Shown: positions 1 through 8,660 of the stretch, one piece after another | How positions within the stretch are numbered: position 1 is the stretch's first letter | Layout: each line of letters begins with the position of its first letter | DNA from: Actinobacteria bacterium UBA2279 | GTDB taxonomy: Bacteria > Actinomycetota > Coriobacteriia > Anaerosomatales > Anaerosomataceae | NCBI GenBank assembly: GCA_002347365.1 | Contig: DDWT01000017.1 | Span: 1 to 26,794, forward strand | DNA: 26,794 nt | Direction of reading: 5' to 3' | Notes under the pieces: generated by a model | Databases searched by the model: none | What the model was told of the DNA's origin: nothing | The model's input: the letters and a program-made list of their open reading frames with translations, nothing else | Program-made: the position numbers and the translations under genes

Positions 1-622
1 TGGTCTCTTTGGTCTTGGGCAGGTGCACCGTGAGGAAGTCAGCACGCGGAAGCAGGTCGTCAAGGGTCGGTGCGAGCTCGAGGCCCATCTGCGCCGCGCG
101 CTCCTCCGAGACGTAGGGATCGAACGCGAGCACCTTCATGCCGAGTCCACGTGCGCGCTCGGCCACAAGTGCGCCGATACGGCCGAGGCCGACAACGCCG
201 AGCGTCTTCTCGTACACCTCGGTGCCGGTGAACTTGGAGCGCTCCCACTTGCACTGCTTCATGCTGGCGTTCGCCTGCGGGATGTTGCGCGCCTGCGCCA
301 GCATGAGCGCGATAGTGTGCTCTGCCGCCGACACGATATTGCTCGTGGGCGCGTTGCACACGATGACGCCGCGCTCGGTGGCGGCCTGGACATCGACGTT
401 GTCGACACCCACGCCCGCGCGACCGATGATCTTGAGATTGACGCCAGCCTCGATCACCTCACGTGTCGCCTTGGTGGCGGAGCGCACGATCAGGCCGTCG
501 TAGGCGCCGATCTGCTGCACGAGCTGCTCGGGCGTGAGGTCGGTGAGCACGTCGACCTCGAACTGCTCTTTCAGCAGATCGATGCCGGATGCTGCGATCT
601 TCTCTGCTACCAGTACCTTCAT
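1..622 (-). CDS. serA: D-3-phosphoglycerate dehydrogenase, N-terminal part (runs off the left edge)
   Basis: This cytoplasmic enzyme oxidises 3-phosphoglycerate with NAD, the first step of serine synthesis. About 207 residues are visible. The protein starts MKVLVAEKIAASGIDLL, carries the substrate-side motif GRAGVGVDNVD near residue 75, and has the Rossmann loop GVVGLGRIGALVAERA near residue 145. The rest, including the catalytic His and any ACT/ASB domains, lies outside the window. The start ATG is only two bases after the stop of the upstream aminotransferase, with a GGGGGAG ribosome-binding site inside that gene's end, so the two are translationally linked. It is the last visible gene of the ilv operon. 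The call is firm at family level. Confidence 0.93.
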   Translation of the reverse strand, partial: MKVLVAEKIAASGIDLLKEQFEVDVLTDLTPEQLVQQIGAYDGLIVRSATKATREVIEAGVNLKIIGRAGVGVDNVDVQAATERGVIVCNAPTSNIVSAAEHTIALMLAQARNIPQANASMKQCKWERSKFTGTEVYEKTLGVVGLGRIGALVAERARGLGMKVLAFDPYVSEERAAQMGLELAPTLDDLLPRADFLTVHLPKTKET

Positions 623-624
623 CT

Positions 625-1770
625 CTACTCCCCCATGAAGACGGCTTCGGCGGCTTTGATGCCAGCACCGCGCTCGAACGCGTAGCCTAGCTCGGCAAGC
701 GTCATCTCGAGCGCTGCGAGCGTGGTGATGATGTCGAACTCGCCGAAGTAGCCGAGGTGACCCACGCGGAAGATGCGACCCGCGTAGTCGTCCTGACCAC
801 CGGCGATGGTCACGCCGTACTTGTTCTTCATGATGCTCACGATCTTCTTGCCGTCCACGCCCTCGGGCACCCACACCGGCGTGACCGCGCTTCCACGGCC
901 CTCGGCAGGAGCGAATATCTTGAGGCCGAGCGCCTCGCAACCCTTGCGTGTCGCGGAAGCCAACATGCTATGGCGTGCGATGACGTTGTCCAGCCCTTCC
1001 TCGCGGATCATCTTGAGCGACTCGTTGAGGCCCAGGACGAGGGTGACAGCCGGGGTGAACGGCGTCGTGTCCTTCTCGACGTTCTTCTTGTACTTCATCC
1101 AGTCGAAGTAGAACTTCGGCAGCGTGGAACGCTCGTAGGCCTTCCATGCCTTGGCGCTCACGGTGCATGCCGCCAGGCCCGGCGGAAGCATGAGGCCCTT
1201 CTGCGACCCGGTCATCACGACGTCAAGTCCCCACTCGTCGGTCTTGCACTCCACGGCACCGATACCGGTGATGGAGTCGACGATGAGCACCGTCTCGGGA
1301 TAGCCCTTCACGATCTCGCCGATCGCCTTCACGTCGTTGAGCACGCCGGTCGAGGTCTCCGACTGGGTGACGATGACACCGCGCACGCCGGGGTTCTCGG
1401 CAAGGGACTTGGCCACATCGGCGACGTTGACGACCTCTTCCCAACCGTACTGAAGGTCGATGACGTTGACGCCGTACGCCTCACAGATAAGCTTCTGGCG
1501 GTCACCGAACTTGCCGTTGCGGCACACGATGACAGTGTCACCGGCCGAGAAGCAGTTCACGATCGCCGACTCCATGACACCCGTGCCCGAGCAGGCGAAC
1601 AGCAACGCGTCGCCTTCGGTCTGGAACACGTATTTCAGGCCCTCGATCGCATCCTTGAAGGCCGCCGAGAAGTCCGGCGTCCGGTGGTGGATGATCGGCG
1701 CTGCCATCTTGAGCATGACCTCGGCAGGCACAGGGGTGGGCCCCGGCGTCATCAGGTACTTCTTCTGCAT
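625..1770 (-). CDS. class V aminotransferase (serine-pyruvate / alanine-glyoxylate type)
   Basis: This is a PLP-dependent aminotransferase of 381 residues. It opens MQKKYLMTPGPTPVP, the signature start of the alanine-glyoxylate / serine-pyruvate group. The PLP lysine sits in TGSQKGLMLPPGLA near residue 190, and DSITGIGAVE lies about 25 residues earlier. I chose the ATG at 1770 because an AGGGAGAGA ribosome-binding site precedes it; an upstream in-frame GTG at 1791 has none. It lies between ilvC and serA. Next to serA it may take the place of SerC (phosphohydroxypyruvate to phosphoserine) or move amino groups among serine, alanine and glyoxylate. The sequence alone does not fix the substrate. 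Confidence 0.9.
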   Translation of the reverse strand: MQKKYLMTPGPTPVPAEVMLKMAAPIIHHRTPDFSAAFKDAIEGLKYVFQTEGDALLFACSGTGVMESAIVNCFSAGDTVIVCRNGKFGDRQKLICEAYGVNVIDLQYGWEEVVNVADVAKSLAENPGVRGVIVTQSETSTGVLNDVKAIGEIVKGYPETVLIVDSITGIGAVECKTDEWGLDVVMTGSQKGLMLPPGLAACTVSAKAWKAYERSTLPKFYFDWMKYKKNVEKDTTPFTPAVTLVLGLNESLKMIREEGLDNVIARHSMLASATRKGCEALGLKIFAPAEGRGSAVTPVWVPEGVDGKKIVSIMKNKYGVTIAGGQDDYAGRIFRVGHLGYFGEFDIITTLAALEMTLAELGYAFERGAGIKAAEAVFMGE

Positions 1771-1842
1771 CGTTTCTCTCTCCCTATTCACAGTACGAAC
1801 ATGTCGCCGTCGCCCGGCATCGACGGCTGGGAAAGCCGGGTG

Positions 1843-2838
1843 CTAGTCCTCTTTGATCCAGCTGAACATGCCGCGCAGCTCGGCGCCGACCTCTTCGACG
1901 TAGTGCTCCGCGTTGATGCGACGCATCGCCTTGAACGACGGTGCGGCCACCTTGTTCTCAAGCATCCAGTTGCGCGCGAACGTGCCGTTCTGGATCTCCC
2001 ACAGCACCTCGGCCATCGCGGCGCGCGTCTCGTCGGTGACGATCCGCGGACCGGTGACGTAGGCGCCGTATTCGGCGGTGTTGGAGATGGAGTCGAACAT
2101 CTTGGCCGAGCCACCCTCATACATCAGGTCGATGATGAGCTTCATCTCGTGGAGGCACTCGAAGTAGGCGATCTCAGGCTGGTAGCCGGCCTCCACAAGC
2201 GTCTCGAAGCCCGCCTTCATGAGCTCGGTGACGCCACCGCACAGGACCGCCTGCTCGCCGAACAGGTCGGTCTCCGTCTCTTCAGCGAACGTCGTCTCGA
2301 TGATCGCGGCACGCGCGCCGCCGATACCTGCAGCCCAGGAAAGCGCGATGTCTTTGGCGTTGCCGCTCGCATCCTGGTAGACAGCGATCAGGTTAGGCAC
2401 GCCGGAGCCCTCGACGAAGACGCGACGCACCATGTGACCGGGACCCTTGGGCGCGATCATGATGACATCGACGTCTGCCGGAGGCTCGATCTGGTTGAAG
2501 TGGATGTTGAAGCCGTGAGCGAACGCAAGCACCTTGCCCGCGGTCATGGATTCGTGAATCTCCGAGTAGTACGTGTGCGCCTGCGTCTCATCAGGCGTGA
2601 GGATCATGATGATGTCGGCCTCATGCGCCGCCTCCCGCGGCGTCATGACCTTGAGACCCGCTTCTTTGACCTTGTCCCAGCTCTTGGAGCCCGGACGAAG
2701 GCCGACGCGCACATCACAGCCGGAGTCATGCAGGTTCAACGCGTGTGCGTGACCCTGCGACCCGTAGCCGATGATGGCGATCTTGCGCTCGCGAACCCAC
2801 GTGAGATCGCAGTCCTTCTCGTAATAGACGATAGCCAT
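1843..2838 (-). CDS. ilvC: ketol-acid reductoisomerase (class I, short form)
   Basis: IlvC isomerises and reduces acetolactate or acetohydroxybutyrate to the dihydroxy acid, the second common step of valine and isoleucine synthesis. The 331-residue length fits class I enzymes. The N-terminal Rossmann domain shows IAIIGYGSQGHAHALNL near residue 20 and the cofactor loop GLRPGSKSW. The two serines of that loop favour NADPH by family precedent. The C-terminal knotted domain contains the metal-binding region DLFGEQAVLCGG and ECLHEMKLIIDLMYEGG. The start ATG follows a strong AGGAGG site. It lies 51 bases after ilvN and 72 bases before the aminotransferase. Confidence 0.97.
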   Translation of the reverse strand: MAIVYYEKDCDLTWVRERKIAIIGYGSQGHAHALNLHDSGCDVRVGLRPGSKSWDKVKEAGLKVMTPREAAHEADIIMILTPDETQAHTYYSEIHESMTAGKVLAFAHGFNIHFNQIEPPADVDVIMIAPKGPGHMVRRVFVEGSGVPNLIAVYQDASGNAKDIALSWAAGIGGARAAIIETTFAEETETDLFGEQAVLCGGVTELMKAGFETLVEAGYQPEIAYFECLHEMKLIIDLMYEGGSAKMFDSISNTAEYGAYVTGPRIVTDETRAAMAEVLWEIQNGTFARNWMLENKVAAPSFKAMRRINAEHYVEEVGAELRGMFSWIKED

Positions 2839-2889
2839 GGTGTCCTCCTGGTTAAGACCCGGTCCCCCGGGGATTGCCTTGTCCGGTCC

Positions 2890-3378
2890 TTACTGCGGGT
2901 CTTTCGATCCGCGTGCGAGCGCTATCTTGCCTGTGCGCGCGAGTTCTTTGATGCCGTACGCCCTCAGCAGGTCCTCCATCGCCGCAAGCTTGTCCCCGGC
3001 GCCGGTCGCCTCGATGGTGAGGCTGTTCTTGCCGACGTCGACGATCTTGGCGCGGAAGACGTTCGCGATCTCGATGATCTCGTGACGGCGTTCCGGCGGT
3101 GCATTCACCTTGAAGAGCACCAGCTCGCGGTCGATCATCTCCTTCGGGTCGAGGTCTTGGATCTTGAGCACGTTGATGAGCTTATGGAGCTGCTTGGTGA
3201 TCTGCTCGATCGGCGTATCCTCGGCGGAGACCACTATCGTCATCCGTGAGAGTGTCGGGTCCTCGGTGATGCCGACCGCGAGTGAGTCGATGTTGAAGCC
3301 GCGCCGTGCGAACAGCGAAGCGATGCGCGTGAGCACGCCCGGCTTGTTCTCCACGAGTACTGACAGCGTGTGGTTCAT
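2890..3378 (-). CDS. ilvN: acetolactate synthase small (regulatory) subunit
   Basis: This is the regulatory partner of IlvB, which mediates end-product feedback inhibition and stimulates catalysis. The 162 residues match the long form of the family. The N-terminal ACT domain begins MNHTLSVLVENKPGVLTRIA and continues with RRGFNIDSLAVG. The second domain contains RELVLFKV and an ATGAGDKLAAME segment. The ATG abuts the ilvB stop codon (TAG then ATG), so the two subunits are translationally coupled for stoichiometric production. Confidence 0.96.
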   Translation of the reverse strand: MNHTLSVLVENKPGVLTRIASLFARRGFNIDSLAVGITEDPTLSRMTIVVSAEDTPIEQITKQLHKLINVLKIQDLDPKEMIDRELVLFKVNAPPERRHEIIEIANVFRAKIVDVGKNSLTIEATGAGDKLAAMEDLLRAYGIKELARTGKIALARGSKDPQ

Positions 3379-5127
3379 CTACTCCCACACCTCCTCAAGG
3401 AGCTCGTCATCGAGCATGTCGGAAACAGGTCCTCCCGGGATACCGCCAAGCATCTCATCGATCGAGCCGCCCGGAGCCACCATCGGCCACACCATCGCAT
3501 CCTCGGTGACCCGGCAGTCCACGACCACCGGTCCGTCGTAGTCGAACGCCTGCAGCAAAGCCGCGTCGACGTCCTCCGCCTTCGTGACACGCAGACCGAG
3601 ACACCCGTACGCCTCGGCAAGCTTCACGAAATCGGGCGACTCCTGGCCGAGGATCGAGGAGGCGAAACGCTTGTCGTAGAACAGGTCCTGCCACTGGTGG
3701 ACCATGCCGAGCACCCCGTTATTGAGGATGACCACTTTGACCGGAAGCTTGTTGATGAACACGGTAGCGAGCTCCTGGCTGTTCATCTGGAAGCTGCCGT
3801 CACCGGCGATATCGACCACGAGATGGTCCGGACGGCCTACCTGCGCACCCATCGCAGCCGGGAAGCCGAATCCCATCGTTCCCAGGCCACCCGAGGACAC
3901 CCACGTGCGCGGGTCGCGGATCTTGGTGTACTGACACGCCCACATCTGGTTCTGCCCCACCTCGGTGCAGATGACGGTCGGACGGTCCTTCGTAAGCTCA
4001 CGCACGCGCTCGACCACGAACTCGGGCATGAGCACATCGTCCGGCGTGTGGTAGTGCAGCGGGAAGCGGCCGCGCCAATCGTCGATCACGCGCATCCATG
4101 CCTCGGTGCGTGGCTCAGAGCCCATCTTGCGCAGCTCCGCGACGATGGCGGTCAGCACATTGCGCGCGTCGCCAACGATCGGGACATCGACCGGCTTGTT
4201 CTTGCCGATCTCCGCGGGATCGATGTCGATGTGGATGACCTTGGACTTACTGGCGAACGTCGCGAGCTTGCCCGTTACCCGGTCATCGAAGCGAACGCCT
4301 ACGGCGATCAGCAGGTCGGTTTCGGTGATCGTGTAGTTGGTGTACTTGGCGCCATGCATGCCCGGCATGCCGATGAACAGGTGGTGATCTTCTGGAAACG
4401 CGCCTTTGCCCATGAGCGTTGTGACGACCGGGAGCTGCATGAGTTCGGCAAGCTCCTTGAGCTCTTTCCACGCGCCCGAGGCGAGGACGCCGCCGCCCGC
4501 ATAGAGCAGCGGCTTACGCGCCTTGGAGATCAGCTCCGCAGCCTGCTTGATCTGCTTGGTGTGACCCTTGTAGTTCGGCTTGAAGCCCGGCAGATTCACC
4601 TGCTCGGGATACTTGTAGTCGATCTCTCCCCTGCTCACGTCGACAGGCAGGTCGATCAGAACCGGTCCCGGTCGGCCCGTCGTGGCGATATGGAAGGCCT
4701 CCTTGATGACCTCGGGCAGATCGGCGGACTCCTTCACCAGGTAGTTGTGCTTCGTGATGGGGATGGTGATGCCGGTCATATCGGATTCCTGGAACGCGTC
4801 GGTGCCGATGACGTGAGTGGCGACCTGTGCGGTGAAGACGACCAGCGGTATCGAGTCCATGAACGCGTTCGCGATGCCTGTCACCGTGTTGGTGGCGCCC
4901 GGACCGCTCGTCACGATGACCGCGGCAGGCTTGCCGGTCACCCGCGCGTAGCCGTCAGCGGCATGGACTGCCGCCTGCTCGTGTCGCACGAGGATGGTCC
5001 GCGGGCTTTCGACGTCATAGAGAGCATCGAAGATGGGCAGCGCAACGCCACCCGGGTAGCCGAAGACGACCTCGACACCCTCGGCCTGCAATGACTTCAC
5101 CAGGGCTTCAGCGCCCGTGATCTTCAT
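3379..5127 (-). CDS. ilvB: acetolactate synthase large (catalytic) subunit
   Basis: This ThDP-dependent enzyme condenses two pyruvates, or pyruvate and 2-oxobutyrate, committing carbon to branched-chain amino acids. The 582 residues match the family. The N-terminal pyrimidine-binding domain has GYPGGVALPIFDAL and the catalytic glutamate in RHEQAAVHAADGYAR. The C-terminal ThDP domain has GDGSFQMNSQELAT followed by VVILNNGVLGM. The start ATG at 5127 follows AGGAGGTGA at good spacing. Longer in-frame readings up to 5283 run back into ilvD and lack homology. It lies 43 bases after ilvD and abuts ilvN. Confidence 0.97.
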   Translation of the reverse strand: MKITGAEALVKSLQAEGVEVVFGYPGGVALPIFDALYDVESPRTILVRHEQAAVHAADGYARVTGKPAAVIVTSGPGATNTVTGIANAFMDSIPLVVFTAQVATHVIGTDAFQESDMTGITIPITKHNYLVKESADLPEVIKEAFHIATTGRPGPVLIDLPVDVSRGEIDYKYPEQVNLPGFKPNYKGHTKQIKQAAELISKARKPLLYAGGGVLASGAWKELKELAELMQLPVVTTLMGKGAFPEDHHLFIGMPGMHGAKYTNYTITETDLLIAVGVRFDDRVTGKLATFASKSKVIHIDIDPAEIGKNKPVDVPIVGDARNVLTAIVAELRKMGSEPRTEAWMRVIDDWRGRFPLHYHTPDDVLMPEFVVERVRELTKDRPTVICTEVGQNQMWACQYTKIRDPRTWVSSGGLGTMGFGFPAAMGAQVGRPDHLVVDIAGDGSFQMNSQELATVFINKLPVKVVILNNGVLGMVHQWQDLFYDKRFASSILGQESPDFVKLAEAYGCLGLRVTKAEDVDAALLQAFDYDGPVVVDCRVTEDAMVWPMVAPGGSIDEMLGGIPGGPVSDMLDDELLEEVWE

Positions 5128-5170
5128 CTCGTCACCTCCTGGGTCCTCCGCAGTGTTCCTGATCTCTCCT

Positions 5171-6835
5171 TCACGACAGCACCGCCCCCTTATCCGCGCT
5201 TGAAACGAAGCGCGCGTAGCGGGCGAGATAGCCCGTCGATACCTTGGGTGGAGGCGCCGTCCACTCGCGACGACGCATCGCAAGCCGCTCCTCGGTCACA
5301 TCGAGCGTCAGGGTGCCGGCATCGATATCGATATCGATGATGTCGCCCTCCTCGACGAGCGCCATCGGACCGCCCTCTGCAGCCTCCGGCGACACGTGAC
5401 CGATCGAGGCACCTGAAGTCGCGCCGCTGAAACGACCGTCGGTGATCAGGGCGACACTGCCGGCCAGACCGATACCTTTGACCGCCGAAGTGGGTGCTAG
5501 CATCTCGCGCATGCCGGGACCGCCCTTTGGGCCCTCGTAGCGGATGACGACGACGTCGCCTGCAACGATCTTCCCGCCGAGAATGGCCTCGGATGCCGCC
5601 TCCTCGGAGTCGAAGACGCGGGCCGGCCCGCTGTGTTGGCGCATCTCGGCTGCGACAGCGGACTGCTTGACGATGGCGCCACTCGGCGCAAGGTTGCCCT
5701 TCAACACGCGCAGGCCGCCCTCGGCGTAGTAAGGCTCGTCCACCGAGTGGATCACACTTCCATCGGCGCCACTCACGCCTTTGAGGTTGTGGCGCAGCTT
5801 CTCGCCAGTAGCGGTCATGACGCTGTCGTCGATCAGATCGCGTTTGGCGAGCTCGGCCATGATCGCAGGAATGCCGCCTGCGAAGTAGAGGTCTTCCATG
5901 TGGAACTCACCGGCCGGTGAGATGCGCACCAGGTTGGGAGTACGTGCGCTGACCTCGGCCCAATCGTCCAGCGTGATGTCGGCGCCCGCTTCGTGGGCGA
6001 TCGCCGTGAGGTGGAGCACCGTGTTGCTCGAGCCGCCGAATGCCATATCCAGCGTCATGGCATTGCGAATCGCAGCGGGCGTCATGATGTCGCGGGCCGT
6101 GATGCCCTTCTTAAGCAGCTCCATGACCTGCATGCCTGCGTGCTTGGCGAGGCGGATGCGTTCGCTGTAGACGGCGGGGATCGTGCCGTTGCCGGGAAGC
6201 CCCATGCCGATCGCCTCGGTCAGACAGTTCATCGAGTTCGCCGTGAACAGTCCCGCACAGCTGCCGCAGGTGGGGCATGCGGCATTCTCGAGGTCGCACA
6301 TCTCCTCTTCGGTCACCGTGCCGGCGCGTACCGCGCCGACTGTCGAGAACACGGTGTCCAGATCGACGTCGCGACCCTTCCACTTGCCGGCGAGCATCGG
6401 ACCGCCCGAGACCACGACCGTAGGGATGTCGAGCCGCGCGGCAGCCATCAGCATGCCGGGGATGATCTTGTCGCAGTTGGGGATCATGACCATCGCATCG
6501 AACGCATGGCCCTGGACGACGAGCTCCACCGAGTCGGCGATGACCTCACGCGAAGCAAGCGAATAGCGCATCCCGGCGTGGCCCATCGCGATGCCGTCGC
6601 AGACGCCGATCGTCGAGAACTCGAGAGGCGTACCACCGGCGATCCTGATGCCGGCCTTGACCGCGTCGGCGATCGCGCCGAGCTGCAGATGACCGGGGAT
6701 GATCTCGTTGGACGAATTGACGACGGCGACGATAGGCCGCGATATCTCCTCGTCGGTAAGGCCGTCGGCCTTCAGAAGGCTGCGGTGAGGCGCCCTGGTG
6801 AGGCCCTTCTTCATGCGGTCGCTCCGAAGCTCCAT
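5171..6835 (-). CDS. ilvD: dihydroxy-acid dehydratase
   Basis: IlvD dehydrates the dihydroxy acids to 2-oxo acids, using an iron-sulfur cluster. The 554-residue length is typical. Visible family motifs are VVNSSNEIIPGHLQL near residue 40, MIPNCDKIIPGMLMA near residue 120, and the cluster motif PTCGSCAGLFTANSMNCL near residue 190. FSGATSGASIGHVSPEA lies near residue 470. The first motif lacks a cysteine (NSSNEI); NCDK and PTCGSC supply the visible cluster ligands. The start ATG at 6835 follows GGAAGG; a second ATG at 6814 is possible. This is the first gene of the ilv operon, directly downstream of the T-box leader. Confidence 0.96.
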   Translation of the reverse strand: MELRSDRMKKGLTRAPHRSLLKADGLTDEEISRPIVAVVNSSNEIIPGHLQLGAIADAVKAGIRIAGGTPLEFSTIGVCDGIAMGHAGMRYSLASREVIADSVELVVQGHAFDAMVMIPNCDKIIPGMLMAAARLDIPTVVVSGGPMLAGKWKGRDVDLDTVFSTVGAVRAGTVTEEEMCDLENAACPTCGSCAGLFTANSMNCLTEAIGMGLPGNGTIPAVYSERIRLAKHAGMQVMELLKKGITARDIMTPAAIRNAMTLDMAFGGSSNTVLHLTAIAHEAGADITLDDWAEVSARTPNLVRISPAGEFHMEDLYFAGGIPAIMAELAKRDLIDDSVMTATGEKLRHNLKGVSGADGSVIHSVDEPYYAEGGLRVLKGNLAPSGAIVKQSAVAAEMRQHSGPARVFDSEEAASEAILGGKIVAGDVVVIRYEGPKGGPGMREMLAPTSAVKGIGLAGSVALITDGRFSGATSGASIGHVSPEAAEGGPMALVEEGDIIDIDIDAGTLTLDVTEERLAMRRREWTAPPPKVSTGYLARYARFVSSADKGAVLS

Positions 6836-6924
6836 GCGTCCACCTTCCCCGAGGGGTCGGTGGCTGCCGCACGTGCCGCATGACAGGCGTGATCGAGGGG
6901 ATGGCCGAGAAACGACGAAACCGC

Positions 6925-7200
6925 CGAGAAAGCTCCGCCCCGGTCAGGGACGAGAGACAAACTCCCGCGGTACCACCCCGTTTGACGCGCGTTGTACGCG
7001 CGTCCACTCATGCGGCAGGTAACGGATGCCACCGTCCCGTCTTACTTGTTCCGGCTCCCTGCGGAGGTCGTCCGCACGCGGGTGCCGGTCCGTTCTTCCG
7101 GTCGGCTCGGGGGTGAGTTTCGAGACGTCCAACGCCAGGTTTCCACCATCCCCGGCTCTCTGTGGTAAGGATTGGCCCCTACTGTCCCCGTCAACGCCGT
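6925..7200 (-). promoter_or_regulatory. T-box riboswitch leader with leucine (CUC) specifier, upstream of ilvD
   Basis: On the minus strand this leader carries the diagnostic T-box sequence TGGTACCGCGG (6965-6975), which pairs with the NCCA end of uncharged tRNA. Upstream are the Stem I distal-loop motif AGAGAGCC (complement of 7154-7161) and a specifier region reading GAAACTCACCCC, with triplet CUC at 7117-7115 followed by A. A perfect 8-bp hairpin, GACGCGCG / CGCGCGTC (6984-7004), fits Stem III. The antiterminator arm is followed by a competing hairpin. CUC implies sensing of uncharged tRNA-Leu, as in the Bacillus subtilis ilv-leu operon. Confidence 0.9.
6926..6957 (-). terminator. attenuator hairpin of the T-box leader
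   Basis: Read on the minus strand, CTCGTCCC can pair with GGGGCGGAG across a TGACC loop, with one bulged G, followed by CTTTCT. The 5' arm is also the 3' arm of the T-box antiterminator (CGTCCCT), so the two folds exclude each other, as in a transcription-attenuating T-box. The U-tract is weak, so translational control is not excluded. Confidence 0.55.
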
Positions 7201-7226
7201 TCTCGTATTCGGTTGATCAGGGTGCG

Positions 7227-7255
7227 AGTATACGTCAGTGCACATGGACGGACAA
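7227..7255 (-). promoter_or_regulatory. sigma70-like promoter of the ilv operon
   Basis: The minus strand reads TTGTCC (7255-7250), a 17-base spacer, then TATACT (7232-7227). Hexamers and spacing are close to consensus, and it sits just upstream of the T-box leader. This is the likely start point of the ilvDBNC-aminotransferase-serA transcript. Confidence 0.7.
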
Positions 7256-7301
7256 GCCGACTTGACATACCTGCACGCCGCCCGGGCGCCCGACGAAAGC
7301 A

Positions 7302-7334
7302 ACACCGCCCCCATCGTGGCGATGAGGGCGGTGT
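7302..7334 (-). terminator. terminator hairpin after the cytochrome gene
   Basis: The arms ACACCGCCC and GGGCGGTGT extend inward through CATCG/CGATG to a 3-base loop, giving a stem of about 15 bp. It lies 22 bases past the cytochrome stop. On the minus strand it is followed by TGCTTTCG, a poor U-tract. It probably insulates the cytochrome gene from the ilv promoter downstream. Confidence 0.65.
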
Positions 7335-7356
7335 GACGTTCGAGGACTTGTGGGCT

Positions 7357-8448
7357 CTAGCGGCTACCGGCTCCGCCCGAGCCGCTCATACCCGAGCCTG
7401 CCATGCCCGAACTCGTCCTGCCTGTCTGGAAGCCGTGCTTGGTCGGATGGCATGCTGCGCAGGACTTGTCCCACGCAGTAGTGAACGAGTCCACGAACCC
7501 GGTGTGGCACTCCACGCAGCCGACATCGTACTTGTCGTGCTCCGTGTACAGGTCCTTGGAATGGCAGCGACATCCCGCTTCGGCCGATGCAAGATGCAGA
7601 TCGGCCGGATAGTGGTTCGGGTAGACGGGCGACTGCGCAAGATGGCAGTCACCACAGGCGACGGTCTTGCCGGTGATGTCTATCGTCGCGTTGTGGCACA
7701 CCGCGCAGGACTCCTCCGGGGAGGCGCCGTGTATGTCGCGGACATCCGGCCCGCCGTGGCAACCCACGCAATCGGCACTGACGCTGGCGTCATGCACGAC
7801 ATCCAGATCGCCGTGTTCGCCATGACAGGTCACACATGACGGCGCCGGGTCAGGCTGGGATGTCGCGGAAAGCGCATGGCAGTCGGCAGCGACGCATGAG
7901 GCGGTATCGCCGTGTCCCGTGTGCGCAGGTTCCGCATGGCAAGCGGTGCACGAAGCTGTTGCGTGGCAGGTCAGGCACTGAGGATAGTCGGAGCCGAACA
8001 TACCAGCTACCCAGCCGCTACCGTCGTGGGCGGCGTGCAGTGCCTCGGGAGACGCTGCGGGAGATGTCGCCGAGAGGAAGTAGCCGTACGGGGTCATTGT
8101 GAGCGCGTCCACGTCGGATGCCTCGACCGGCACCGTGAACTTGAAACCATCGTCACCGTTGTGGCAGTTGTCGCACCACTCGAACAACGTGTGATAGTGC
8201 GTCGGTACGTAGACGTCACCGTAGTAGAGCGTGAGGTCCGGCAGCTGGGCATGGCATGCCTTGCACTTGGCATAGTCCACGCTCCCGGCAGTGAAATCTA
8301 CCTTGTGAAGCGCGCCGGATGTCCCCACACCGTGGCACAGAAAACACTCGCTGTTGTCTGTTGCCGGTTCGTCGAGGCCGTACGCCGTGACCGCAAATAG
8401 CATCAGGGCGACGATCAGGACCGACACGAAGAAGGCCAAACGTTTCAT
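7357..8448 (-). CDS. secreted multiheme c-type cytochrome (11 CXXCH motifs)
   Basis: This 363-residue protein starts with a signal peptide (MKRLAFFVSVLIVALMLFAV, then a polar stretch), so it should be exported. I count eleven canonical heme-binding CXXCH motifs: CFLCH, CKACH, CDNCH, CLTCH, CTACH, CVTCH, CVGCH, CAVCH, CGDCH, CVECH and CAACH. There is also one CX4CH (CVAADCH) and one shortened CRCH that would not be a standard heme site. The C-terminal tail is Gly/Ser/Met-rich and low-complexity. It is likely an electron carrier or terminal reductase component of anaerobic or extracellular respiration. I cannot name a specific family. GAGGGGGAATTTGA precedes the ATG. It is monocistronic as far as can be seen. 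Confidence 0.9.
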   Translation of the reverse strand: MKRLAFFVSVLIVALMLFAVTAYGLDEPATDNSECFLCHGVGTSGALHKVDFTAGSVDYAKCKACHAQLPDLTLYYGDVYVPTHYHTLFEWCDNCHNGDDGFKFTVPVEASDVDALTMTPYGYFLSATSPAASPEALHAAHDGSGWVAGMFGSDYPQCLTCHATASCTACHAEPAHTGHGDTASCVAADCHALSATSQPDPAPSCVTCHGEHGDLDVVHDASVSADCVGCHGGPDVRDIHGASPEESCAVCHNATIDITGKTVACGDCHLAQSPVYPNHYPADLHLASAEAGCRCHSKDLYTEHDKYDVGCVECHTGFVDSFTTAWDKSCAACHPTKHGFQTGRTSSGMAGSGMSGSGGAGSR

Positions 8449-8531
8449 TCAAATTCCCCCTCATCCGCCCTCAGACGGCTTCTGCGCTCGGCACGTCGCC
8501 CCACATGCCATTCGAGCGCACCCCGGTCGAA

Positions 8532-8547
8532 TGTGATGCACATCACA
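8532..8547. promoter_or_regulatory. Crp/Fnr-type palindromic operator
   Basis: TGTGATGCACATCACA matches the textbook TGTGA-N6-TCACA Crp/Fnr consensus exactly. It lies 84 bases upstream of the cytochrome start codon. A redox- or cAMP-responsive Crp/Fnr-family activator could bind here, which would suit a respiratory cytochrome. No such regulator is encoded in this window. Confidence 0.55.
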
Positions 8548-8660
8548 GTATGCCACCGAACGGCATCTGGTCAAACGTGAATCGCTACACATGCACGGAT
8601 CGCACTCATCCCCTACAGTCTGGGGCTACGCTCCTGCAAGCTCCGGGTCACACGGCGAGA

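Noticed and set aside
1815..1840. hairpin between ilvC and the aminotransferase as a terminator
   Set aside because: Short stem with a large loop and no U-tract; the genes look cotranscribed.
757..3249. 830-codon open frame on the plus strand
   Set aside because: It is the antisense shadow of ilvC, ilvN and the aminotransferase in GC-rich codons; the minus strand encodes clear homologues.
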